This document shows, one piece after another, positions 1 to 5,211 of a DNA stretch of 5,211 nt. Under the pieces are notes generated by a model. It did no database searches and had not been told where the DNA came from. It saw only the letters and a program-made list of their open reading frames with translations. The stretch covers positions 1 through 5,211 of the forward strand of contig CAMZCV010000099.1 in NCBI GenBank assembly GCA_947305035.1, read 5' to 3'. Every line of letters starts with the position of its first letter. Position 1 is the first letter of the stretch. Origin of the DNA: an uncultured Coriobacteriales bacterium (GTDB lineage: Bacteria; Actinomycetota; Coriobacteriia; Coriobacteriales; Atopobiaceae). Position numbers and translations under genes: made by a program.

Positions 1-719
1 CCCTCGCCCTTGGACCACTTGCGATTGAAGGGCCTCACGTCACCCGCATGGTCCTTCTCACCGCAGAGCAGCAGCGCCGGGCAATCGAGATCGTACGTAC
101 GCCCTGGAGCCTCGATGGCATCCGCGAGGAGCCGGTAGCCGAAGGCTGCCAGGTCCACGTACTCCTGCTTGGTGTAGCTTTCCATGAACGCGCGCATGAG
201 CTCGCGCCCGTACTCGGTCTCCGCGGCGCCCCACGAACCCCACGGCTTGAGGAGGCTCATAGGAATGGCCTGGTACATGCCCTTGGTGTGCCTGAGGAAC
301 TTGACCTCCCATGTGGGGTAGTACTTCCGCTTGAGCGGGGCGGAGTCGATGGAGATGAAGACGACATCCTCGCCGGGATAGAGGTCGATGAACGCCTGCG
401 ATACGTAGCCGCCCATCGACTGGCCCACGAGCACGGGCCGGGTCACCCCCGCGTCGGCGAGCACGTCGTGCAGCATGAACGCGAAATCGTCCATCGTGAA
501 GTCGAGCGCGAACGGCCGCGAGTCACCGTGCGCGGGAGGATCCCACACCAGCAGGTTCGCCTTGCCCGAGAAATGCTCCATCTGCTTGTCGAAGAGGCGA
601 TGGTCGGCGGTAAGTCCGGGCAGGAAGACGAGCCATGGAGCACCCTCTCCTGCAATCGTGTCGATCCAGTACCTGATGATGCCGCCCTTTGCTTGGAACG
701 AATGCTCCTGCACGGTCAT
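1..719 (-). CDS. alpha/beta hydrolase fold protein (3' end beyond window)
   Basis: About 240 residues are visible on the minus strand and the gene runs off the left edge before any stop. The fold signature is clear: LPGLTADH (residues 33-40) sits at the oxyanion-hole position, WDPPAHGDSRPF (59-70) matches the conserved stretch after strand 4, and GQSMGG (99-104) is the nucleophile elbow, making Ser101 the likely nucleophile. The acid is probably Asp223 in CGEKD; the catalytic His would lie in the missing C-terminal residues. No signal peptide is seen, so it is likely a cytoplasmic serine hydrolase (esterase, lipase or C-C hydrolase-like). The substrate cannot be inferred. The ATG start at 719 is supported by GGAGGAGGT ending 4 nt upstream and by a candidate promoter with a perfect TATAAT. 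It is divergent from the membrane protein gene at 817. Family assignment is firm; the specific role is unknown. Confidence 0.9.
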   Translation of the reverse strand, partial: MTVQEHSFQAKGGIIRYWIDTIAGEGAPWLVFLPGLTADHRLFDKQMEHFSGKANLLVWDPPAHGDSRPFALDFTMDDFAFMLHDVLADAGVTRPVLVGQSMGGYVSQAFIDLYPGEDVVFISIDSAPLKRKYYPTWEVKFLRHTKGMYQAIPMSLLKPWGSWGAAETEYGRELMRAFMESYTKQEYVDLAAFGYRLLADAIEAPGRTYDLDCPALLLCGEKDHAGDVRPFNRKWSKGE

Positions 720-748
720 GGCAACCTCCTCCGCAGGCTGTTAAGCCG

Positions 749-777
749 ATTATATGCTTGCGTATCCTGCGAGTCTC
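749..777 (-). promoter_or_regulatory. candidate sigma-70-type promoter of the hydrolase gene
   Basis: Reading leftward, a perfect TATAAT -10 box lies at 749-754. A weak -35 (GAGACT, 772-777) sits at the ideal 17-bp spacing. Initiation would fall near 742, giving a leader of about 22 nt that contains the GGAGGAGGT ribosome binding site. The -10 is convincing and the -35 matches only half of TTGACA, so an activator may be needed. Confidence 0.55.
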
Positions 778-784
778 CTACAAT
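758..784 (+). promoter_or_regulatory. candidate promoter of the four-helix membrane protein gene
   Basis: A rightward TACAAT (779-784) is one base from the -10 consensus. TTGCGT (758-763) is a poor -35 at a short 15-bp spacing. The start point would be near 791, giving a leader of about 25 nt. The element interleaves with the opposite-strand promoter at 749-777, so polymerase could probably not occupy both at once. It is supported mainly by the -10 and by being in the only non-coding DNA upstream of the gene. Confidence 0.35.
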
Positions 785-816
785 GATATGGACGCTCAAT
801 CGAGGGAGGTCGGGCG

Positions 817-1314
817 ATGAAACGCCACCCCATACGCACCTATAACATCCTGCTTCCCATCTGGATGCTGGTCTGGTTTCCCAGCTGGCTCTGGCTCATC
901 CTCATCCCCGCGAACTACCTGATCGACCGCCTCGTGCTCAGCTGGGGCCTGGGCGATATGGAGGACAAAGGCACGTTCTGCCGCGCTAACACGTGGAAGA
1001 TCTGCATCGCGGGCTTCCTCTCCGATCTTGCGGGCAGCGTCCTCCTGTTTATGTCGTTGCTCGTTTCCGACGCCATCCCCGGCACGCACGACTTCGGCGC
1101 CGCGCTCTCGATCAACCCCTTCGAGAACATCTTCGCACTGCTCGTCACGCTGGCGGCCATCGCGCTGGCGGGCTTCTGCATCTTCAAGCTCGACCGTTGG
1201 CTGCTCGGCAAGGCCGGGCTCGACGCAGAGCTTGCCCGCAGGGCGGCGCTACGACTCGCCCTCGTCACGGCTCCGTATCTCTTCCTTGTGCCTGGAACGC
1301 TGATCTACGGTTAG
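817..1314 (+). CDS. conserved-looking four-helix membrane protein, function unknown
   Basis: This 165-residue integral membrane protein is not one I can assign to a named family. Hydrophobic segments are at about 11-31, 61-83, 103-123 and 144-163. The first is rich in Trp and Pro (PIWMLVWFPSWLW) and is followed by PANYLIDRLV, which looks like a conserved helix-boundary motif. The basic N-terminus (MKRHPIR) and the charged loop at 124-146 (LDRW, ELARRAALR) suggest both lie in the cytoplasm, with an even number of helices and the C-terminus inside. The start at 817 follows GGGAGGT (804-810) with a 6-nt spacer. It is the only rightward gene in the window, is divergent from the hydrolase, and its TAG stop overlaps the stop of the converging gene. 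It has no catalytic motif, and transport or sensing roles would be guesses. That it is a real gene is well supported by the ribosome binding site and coherent helices. Confidence 0.8.
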   Translation: MKRHPIRTYNILLPIWMLVWFPSWLWLILIPANYLIDRLVLSWGLGDMEDKGTFCRANTWKICIAGFLSDLAGSVLLFMSLLVSDAIPGTHDFGAALSINPFENIFALLVTLAAIALAGFCIFKLDRWLLGKAGLDAELARRAALRLALVTAPYLFLVPGTLIYG

Positions 1315-1739
1315 CGCTTCCTCAGCGCGAGCAGCATGCGCGTAAGGTCGATGCCGCCCGTCAACGCAATAGCTGCGCCCATGACCAGGGCGAACGGCCG
1401 CATAGCTGCATTGCAGGGGAAGGATGCGCCATGGCAGAGGTCGATAAGACCGCCCGGTAGAGCAGCGATGAGCACGCCCAGCAGAGCGGCCGCAAACGAG
1501 AGACCGCGGCGCTCGCCCTCGTCCTGCTCGAAGATGCGTACCAGCGAGATGATGAGCAGCACCGCGTCCACGCCGAGCAGGGCACGGAACGCCCAGAAGC
1601 AGCTGAAGGTCTCGTCGGTGTCCAGGACGGCGCACGGTCCCGCTACGGTCAGAAGTCCAGCTAGGAGCGCGACGGCGAGCACCGTGAGAATGACCCCCAC
1701 CAGCGGCTGCGCCTTCGTTGGATCGAGCATCTTTCCCAT
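1311..1739 (-). CDS. four-helix membrane protein resembling DUF4418
   Basis: The 142-residue product has four predicted membrane helices (about 12-34, 48-68, 79-99, 112-132). A Lys-containing N-terminus and an RKR C-terminus both point to the cytoplasm. Four cysteines fall in the two predicted outer loops: Cys36 and Cys47 between helices 1 and 2, and Cys102 and Cys109 between helices 3 and 4. This pattern, with a short charged cytoplasmic loop (EQDEGERRG, 71-79) and LPGGLIDLC before the second Cys pair, resembles the DUF4418 family as I remember it. That family has no established function. The cysteines could form disulfides or bind metal or heme, which is inference. The start at 1739 is supported by AGGGGAG about 6 nt upstream. 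The stop overlaps that of the converging gene at 1314. Being a real membrane protein is quite certain; the family name is tentative. Confidence 0.78.
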   Translation of the reverse strand: MGKMLDPTKAQPLVGVILTVLAVALLAGLLTVAGPCAVLDTDETFSCFWAFRALLGVDAVLLIISLVRIFEQDEGERRGLSFAAALLGVLIAALPGGLIDLCHGASFPCNAAMRPFALVMGAAIALTGGIDLTRMLLALRKR

Positions 1740-1779
1740 GTTCGTCTCCCCTACCGAAGGAAACAGGTAGCCGTCTTCG

Positions 1780-1785
1780 ATTATC
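1780..1785 (-). promoter_or_regulatory. candidate -10 box for the DUF4418-like gene
   Basis: GATAAT on the minus strand matches the -10 consensus at five of six positions and lies 40 bp upstream of the start at 1739. No good -35 is found at 16-18 bp (AACCAG or AAACCA). It is the best promoter candidate in the 111-bp gap that separates this gene from the isomerase gene upstream. Confidence 0.3.
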
Positions 1786-1813
1786 CCTCACCCGCCCGCG
1801 AGCTGGTTTCCAC

Positions 1814-1835
1814 CCGGTTGTGGTCACCCAACTGG
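1814..1835. repeat. short inverted repeat between isomerase and DUF4418-like genes
   Basis: Two 7-nt arms (1814-1820 and 1829-1835) flank an 8-nt loop that itself contains the near-palindrome GGTCACC. The arms pair fully only if transcribed rightward, using one G-U wobble. In the leftward transcript, the direction of both neighbours, one pair becomes an A-C mismatch. There is no following U run. It lies 16-37 nt past the isomerase stop and upstream of the candidate -10 at 1780, so a weak terminator or an operator are both possible, as is chance. Confidence 0.25.
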
Positions 1836-1850
1836 CCAGAACCGTCAGAT

Positions 1851-2309
1851 CTACACCGCGACGGTGCGCTCCTCGTCGATGGCCGCGACCTTGTCGCGGC
1901 GACGCGCGTACTTCTCGGCCGTGAGCGCGTCGGTCTCCATCCAGGTCTTCACAACAGCCATCGCAAGCACCGGGCCGATGAGCTTGCCGCCGATGCAGAG
2001 CACGTTGGCGTCGTTATGCTGCCGCGCGAGCTCAGCGCACACGGGGTCCTGGCACACGCAGGCGAAGATGCCTCGGAACTTGTTGGCGATCATCGCCGAG
2101 CCGTACCCCACGCCGTCGACGAAGATGCCGCGCTCGCACTCGCCCTTGGCCACGGCCATCGAGGCAGGATAGATGAAGTCGGAGAGATCGCAGCCTTCCT
2201 CGTCGTAGGTGCCGAAATCGACGACCTCGTGTCCCTCCCCCTCGAGCCATGCCTTGATCTGATTCTTGAGCTGCGTACCTGCATGGTCGTTTGCCATAGC
2301 GATCTTCAT
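1851..2309 (-). CDS. RpiB/LacA/LacB-family sugar-phosphate isomerase with Asp replacing the catalytic Cys
   Basis: This 152-residue protein has full family length. It shows the family landmarks in order: NDHAG (7-11), DFGTYDEE (31-38), GIFVDGVGYGS (61-71), IANK (74-77), ARQHNDANVL (95-104) and a basic C-terminal cluster with Arg136-Arg138 and Lys140 at the phosphate-binding positions. The family interconverts aldose and ketose phosphates in the cytoplasm, classically ribose 5-phosphate and ribulose 5-phosphate. The catalytic Cys of the RpiB motif CGTG(V/I)G is Asp65 here, and the following Thr is Val67. From memory, the LacA subunit of galactose-6-phosphate isomerase also has Asp in this place, whereas LacB keeps Cys. 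His98, for ring opening, is retained. So it may be a LacA-like subunit, an isomerase for another sugar phosphate, or a non-catalytic paralogue; rpiB should not be assigned. The ATG at 2309 follows AAGGAG with a 5-nt spacer. It lies 89 nt downstream of the MATE gene on the same strand. Confidence 0.92.
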   Translation of the reverse strand: MKIAMANDHAGTQLKNQIKAWLEGEGHEVVDFGTYDEEGCDLSDFIYPASMAVAKGECERGIFVDGVGYGSAMIANKFRGIFACVCQDPVCAELARQHNDANVLCIGGKLIGPVLAMAVVKTWMETDALTAEKYARRRDKVAAIDEERTVAV

Positions 2310-2398
2310 GATGGCTCCTTCCGTGTTGCGGCCGCGTCTGAAACGGCCCTCGGTCAAAGCATACGCGCTGGCCCCGCCGGCAGGATTGTGCTTTCGGT

Positions 2399-3754
2399 CT
2401 ACGTGCTGCTCGGCTCCGCGGCGTTGCGGATGGTTCGCACGAGCAGACCCACCGAGACGCCCATCATGATGAGCTCGGTCACCGGTTGCGCCCAGATCAT
2501 GCCATCGAATCCGAAGATGCGGTTCAGCAGCAGAAGAAGGGGCACGTAGAGGATGAGCTGGCGCACCAGCGTGATGGCAAAGGCGAACTGCGGCTTGCCC
2601 ATAGCCTGGAACGACATCCTGCTCATGGACGTGGCACCCACGAAGGGCAGGATGCACATGAGCGCGCGCAGCACCTTGGCTCCCGTGGCAACCACCTCGG
2701 GCGATTGCGTGAAAATCCCGATGAGCTGAGGCGCGAAGATGCCGCACACCGCCATCACTGCGAGCTCGGTTGCGCTCACCACCGTCACGCCCGCACGCAG
2801 CACATCGAGCATGCGGCGGTAGTTTTTCGCGCCGTAGTTGTAGCCCATGATGGGTTGCGTGCCCGCCGCGAAGCCCTGGTAGATGTAGCTGCCCAGCGAG
2901 AGGATCTTCTGGGCCACGCCCATCGCGGCAACCGTGAGCTCGCCGTAACCGACCGCCAGGTTGTTGTTGACGATATAGGCAGCGGAGGTGAGCAGCGTCT
3001 CGAGCGTGGCGGGAACACCCACCCAGAAGATCTCGCGCAAGATCTCCGCCGTGGGTTGGATGAAGCGCGCCTGAGGTTTGAGCAGCGTACGTCCGCGCTG
3101 GTAGAAGGCAAGCGATACACCCATACCGGCGGCATTGCCCAGCACCGTTGCGATGGCGGCACCCCCAACCCCAAGCCCGAATCCGAAGATGAACACGGGG
3201 TCGAGCGCGATGTTGGCAACCGTTCCCACCACCATGCCGGCAACGGACTGCTTGACCGAGCCTTCGCTGCGCAGGAGCTGCCCGAAAGTGTAGTTGCCCA
3301 TGACGAGAATACTGCCCAAGAACAGCACGCGCACGTAATCCCGCGTGAAGCCGAAGGTGTTCTCCTGAGCGCCGAGGCCACCCACGATCTGCGGGAGCAG
3401 CGCAAGGCCCACCGCTGCGACGATGGCGCTGTTCACCACCGTGAGCAGGAAGGCCGAGGTGAGCGTGTGGTTCGCCTTGTCCATCTCGCCCGCACCGAGG
3501 CTGCGCGCGATGAGCGAGCTCGCGCCCGTGCCCACCATGTTGGAGAGCGCGATCATGACCATCATCACGGGGTAGGCAAGGTTGACGGCTGCCAGCTGGT
3601 AGTCGTCGCGGAGCAGCCCGATGAAGTAGGTGTCCACCAGGTTGTAGAGCACCATGATGCACATGCCCGCGATGAGCGGAACTCCGAGCTTCACCACCGC
3701 TTTTGCAGGCTTCTCCTCGGCGAGGATGCGAATCCGTGCGTCGTCCTGCTCCAT
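2399..3754 (-). CDS. MATE-family multidrug/cation exporter
   Basis: The 451-residue protein has about twelve hydrophobic segments arranged as two homologous bundles joined near residues 220-245, which is the usual length and plan of MATE (multidrug and toxin extrusion) carriers. Recognisable positions are VDTYFIG with Asp41 in helix 1, GTGASSLIARSLGAGE (75-90), LDPVFIFGFGLGVGGAA (184-200), QPIMGYNYGAKNYRR (300-314), LPFVGATSMSRMSFQAMGKPQ near 369-389, and WAQPVTE (421-427). These fit the MepA/DinF-like bacterial branch, which expels drugs or metabolites in exchange for Na+ or H+. The ion and substrate cannot be told from sequence. The ATG at 3754 lies only 8 nt past the hslO stop. Its ribosome binding site is weak (AGGA 12 nt upstream, within the end of hslO), so translation is probably coupled to hslO. 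It ends with TAG at 2399. Family call is firm. Confidence 0.95.
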   Translation of the reverse strand: MEQDDARIRILAEEKPAKAVVKLGVPLIAGMCIMVLYNLVDTYFIGLLRDDYQLAAVNLAYPVMMVMIALSNMVGTGASSLIARSLGAGEMDKANHTLTSAFLLTVVNSAIVAAVGLALLPQIVGGLGAQENTFGFTRDYVRVLFLGSILVMGNYTFGQLLRSEGSVKQSVAGMVVGTVANIALDPVFIFGFGLGVGGAAIATVLGNAAGMGVSLAFYQRGRTLLKPQARFIQPTAEILREIFWVGVPATLETLLTSAAYIVNNNLAVGYGELTVAAMGVAQKILSLGSYIYQGFAAGTQPIMGYNYGAKNYRRMLDVLRAGVTVVSATELAVMAVCGIFAPQLIGIFTQSPEVVATGAKVLRALMCILPFVGATSMSRMSFQAMGKPQFAFAITLVRQLILYVPLLLLLNRIFGFDGMIWAQPVTELIMMGVSVGLLVRTIRNAAEPSST

Positions 3755-3762
3755 GGGCTCGA

Positions 3763-4683
3763 TTAATCCTGCTCGAGCAGCTCGCGCAGCTCGTCGGGCG
3801 TGAGGTAGTGGCGCTTCCCGCAGAAGTGGCAGTGCGCCTCGGCCGTCTCGTTCTTGGCGATCATGTCCTCGATCTCCTCGCGTCCGAGCGCAAGCACCGC
3901 ACGCGAGGCACGCTCGTGATCGCAGCCGCAGTAAAACTCAACCGGCGAGGCTTCGAGCTCTTGGAAATCGAAGTCCGCGAGAAGCGTGCGCAGGATGCCT
4001 GCGGGATCCAAGCCCTGCTCGAGCAGATCGGTCACCGACGAGACTCCCGCGAGGGCGGCCTCGAGCCGGTCGACGAGCTCGTCGTCATAGCCGGGCATGA
4101 GCTGGATGATGAAGCCGCCCGCCTGGCGGATGCTCGTATCGCCGTTCACGAGAACGCCCACACCCACCGACGTGGGAATCTGGTCGGAGAGGAGGAAGTA
4201 CGCTGCCAGGTCGTCGCCTATCTCGCCCGAGACGAGCTCGGTCTGGCTGGTATAGGGCTCCATGCCCGGCAGGTCGCGCACCACCGAGAGGGTGCCCTTG
4301 CCCACAGCAGAACCCACGTCGAGCTTGCCCTCCGCGCGGGGAGCAACCCACACGTGCGGGTGGTTGGCGAACCCCTTGACCTGCCCTTTGTTGTTCGCCG
4401 TGACGGTTAGGCCTCCCAAGGGACCGTCGCCCTTCACCTGCAGGGTGAGCAGCTCGTCCTCGCTCTTGAAGATGGATGCCATCATGAGCGCGCCCATCAT
4501 GAGGCGCCCCAGCGCAGCCGAGGCGACCGCGCTTGTTCCGTGGTTCTCATGCGCAGTCTCCACCACGCCGCGAGCCGTCACCGCGACGGCGCGGATGAAG
4601 CCGTCTGCCGCCGTGCCACGGACCAGATGGTCTCCGCGGCGGGTTTTTGCGTCCTCGAAATCGATGATGTTGCCCTCAGGCAT
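3763..4683 (-). CDS. hslO: Hsp33 redox-regulated molecular chaperone
   Basis: Hsp33 is a cytoplasmic holdase that is inactive when reduced with Zn bound by four cysteines; oxidation with unfolding releases Zn and turns it on to protect proteins from aggregation. The 306-residue product has the family length. The N-terminal chaperone core includes HLVRGTAADGFIRA (19-32), GRLMMGALMM (59-68), KGDGPLGG (84-91), GKGTLSVV (128-135), GEIGDDLAAYFLLSDQIPT (153-171) and GGFIIQLMPG (189-198). The redox switch is complete: Cys252-X-Cys254, 30 residues, then Cys285-X-X-Cys288, within the usual CXC-X27-32-CXXC range. It should therefore be redox-responsive rather than a Cys-less variant. The start at 4683 has AGGGGG about 5 nt upstream. 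It begins 9 nt after the nucleoid-associated protein gene and is followed after 8 nt by the MATE gene, indicating co-transcription. No promoter of its own is visible. Confidence 0.97.
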   Translation of the reverse strand: MPEGNIIDFEDAKTRRGDHLVRGTAADGFIRAVAVTARGVVETAHENHGTSAVASAALGRLMMGALMMASIFKSEDELLTLQVKGDGPLGGLTVTANNKGQVKGFANHPHVWVAPRAEGKLDVGSAVGKGTLSVVRDLPGMEPYTSQTELVSGEIGDDLAAYFLLSDQIPTSVGVGVLVNGDTSIRQAGGFIIQLMPGYDDELVDRLEAALAGVSSVTDLLEQGLDPAGILRTLLADFDFQELEASPVEFYCGCDHERASRAVLALGREEIEDMIAKNETAEAHCHFCGKRHYLTPDELRELLEQD

Positions 4684-4692
4684 TGGGACCCC

Positions 4693-5211
4693 CTAGCGGT
4701 TGTCGATGCGCGAGACGTTCGAGATGGTGATGGTCATCCTTCCGTCTCCGCCGCGCGTGAACTCGATATAGCCCTTGCGATCGGCCAGCTCGGACGGGAA
4801 CGTGATGGTGACGCCGGTATCGGTACGGATGCTGTGGGTCTTGGCCATGCGGTTTGCAGCACCTCGGCGCACGGGTACTTCCTCGGGCAGCTGCTGCTGA
4901 ATCACCTCGCGCTCATAGCGTTCGCGCAGGTCATCGCGGTCGGCAAAGACGGCGCGGCCCACATCCATGGGCGAGACGGTCTCGTCCATCTCGGCAGCCT
5001 TGGCCAGCACGGCCTTCGCGCGCGGCACCTCGAGCGCAGGCGAGAGACCCGCTTCCTCGGCAACCTCCTCCACGATGGTCGAAACGGCTGCGAACACGTC
5101 GCGGCCCGACGGGCGCGCATGGCACTTGAGGAAGTCATCCGCGATCACATTGACCTCGCGGCCCGCGATGAGACGGGGCTTATCGGAGAAGTCGATCGCC
5201 ATGGTCCGCTC
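4693..5211 (-). CDS. nucleoid-associated protein, NA37/YejK type (C-terminal half; 5' end beyond window)
   Basis: An open frame enters from the right edge and gives 172 visible residues to a TAG at 4693. The pattern matches the C-terminal half of the nucleoid-associated proteins (NA37 family) of about 330-340 residues known in lactic acid bacteria and relatives. Matching stretches are AGREVNVIADDFL, then a helix ending VEEVAEE, SPMDVGRAVFADRDDLRERYEREV, EEVPV, a strand pair with TDTGVTITFPSEL, and the ending YIEFTRGGDGRMTITISNV followed by IDNR. These proteins bind DNA or associate with the chromosome; the exact role in this lineage is unknown. An internal ATG at 5202 could be mistaken for the start, but the frame stays open upstream (Glu-Arg-Thr) and the family's N-terminal domain is missing, so I treat the gene as cut by the window. 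It is the first visible member of the run with hslO and the MATE gene, 9 nt before hslO. Confidence 0.75.
   Translation of the reverse strand, partial: ERTMAIDFSDKPRLIAGREVNVIADDFLKCHARPSGRDVFAAVSTIVEEVAEEAGLSPALEVPRAKAVLAKAAEMDETVSPMDVGRAVFADRDDLRERYEREVIQQQLPEEVPVRRGAANRMAKTHSIRTDTGVTITFPSELADRKGYIEFTRGGDGRMTITISNVSRIDNR

Noticed and set aside
48..845. Rightward open frame of 265 codons opposite the hydrolase gene
   Set aside because: The leftward strand encodes a coherent alpha/beta hydrolase with a nucleophile elbow, a strong ribosome binding site and a promoter; the rightward product has no recognisable features.
2310..2398. Possible promoter or terminator in the 89-bp gap before the isomerase gene
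   Set aside because: A leftward TTGACC at 2352-2357 resembles a -35, but nothing like a -10 lies 16-18 bp downstream. A 5-bp GGCCG/CGGCC hairpin is possible but has no U run.
1818..2549. Rightward open frame opposite the isomerase gene
   Set aside because: It crosses the isomerase, the intergenic gap and the end of the MATE gene on the wrong strand, with no family pattern.
1851..3662. Apparent 603-codon leftward frame that would fuse a long N-terminal extension to the isomerase
   Set aside because: The upstream part is an out-of-frame reading of the MATE gene, low in complexity and rich in Arg, Gly, Ala and His. The isomerase has its own ATG at 2309 with AAGGAG 5 nt upstream and full family length from there.
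2486..3766. Long rightward open frame (over 420 codons) opposite the MATE gene
   Set aside because: Its product is rich in His, Arg, Glu and Asp with no domain or membrane pattern, as expected for the antisense of a GC-rich gene with biased third positions. The opposite strand encodes a clear MATE protein over the same span.
3769..4026. The same 12-bp perfect palindrome CTGCTCGAGCAG twice in hslO (3769-3780 and 4015-4026)
   Set aside because: Both copies encode Leu-Leu-Glu-Gln in frame with the commonest GC-rich codons, so codon bias explains them; no third copy or flanking symmetry was seen.
5200..5202. ATG at the right end as the true start of the last gene (169 residues)
   Set aside because: The frame remains open to the window edge, there is no convincing ribosome binding site, and the residues align with only the C-terminal half of a protein family about twice as long.

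Overview
The window is a GC-rich bacterial segment (roughly 60% G+C by eye) with seven protein-coding genes packed almost edge to edge. Strong Shine-Dalgarno sequences, the high GC and the protein families (an Hsp33 chaperone, a MATE transporter, a low-GC-Gram-positive-style nucleoid-associated protein, a DUF4418-like membrane protein) suggest a high-GC Gram-positive anaerobe, most likely of the class Coriobacteriia (Collinsella/Olsenella/Eggerthella relatives). That placement is inference; no rRNA or lineage-specific marker is present.

Left part (1-1739): an alpha/beta hydrolase, cut by the left edge, is transcribed leftward. A 165-residue four-helix membrane protein of unknown function is transcribed rightward. 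They are divergent across a 97-bp gap that holds candidate back-to-back, interleaved promoters. The membrane protein converges on a second small membrane protein (142 residues, DUF4418-like, four cysteines on one predicted face). Their stop codons overlap by 4 bp.

Right part (1851-5211): four genes all read leftward, in transcription order: the C-terminal half of a nucleoid-associated protein (NA37/YejK type, cut by the right edge), hslO (Hsp33 redox chaperone), a 12-helix MATE exporter, and an RpiB/LacA/LacB-family sugar-phosphate isomerase. The first three are 9 and 8 nt apart and look like one operon. The isomerase follows after 89 nt with its own strong ribosome binding site and no visible promoter or terminator before it, so read-through is plausible. 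A redox chaperone beside an exporter hints at a stress-related unit, but this is a loose inference.

No RNA gene, insertion sequence, CRISPR array, prophage or attachment site was seen, and no gap exceeds about 110 bp. The window looks like ordinary chromosomal core. The best lead is the isomerase, which has Asp where the RpiB catalytic Cys should be, in a LacA-like local context. I did not find an undescribed multi-gene system here.
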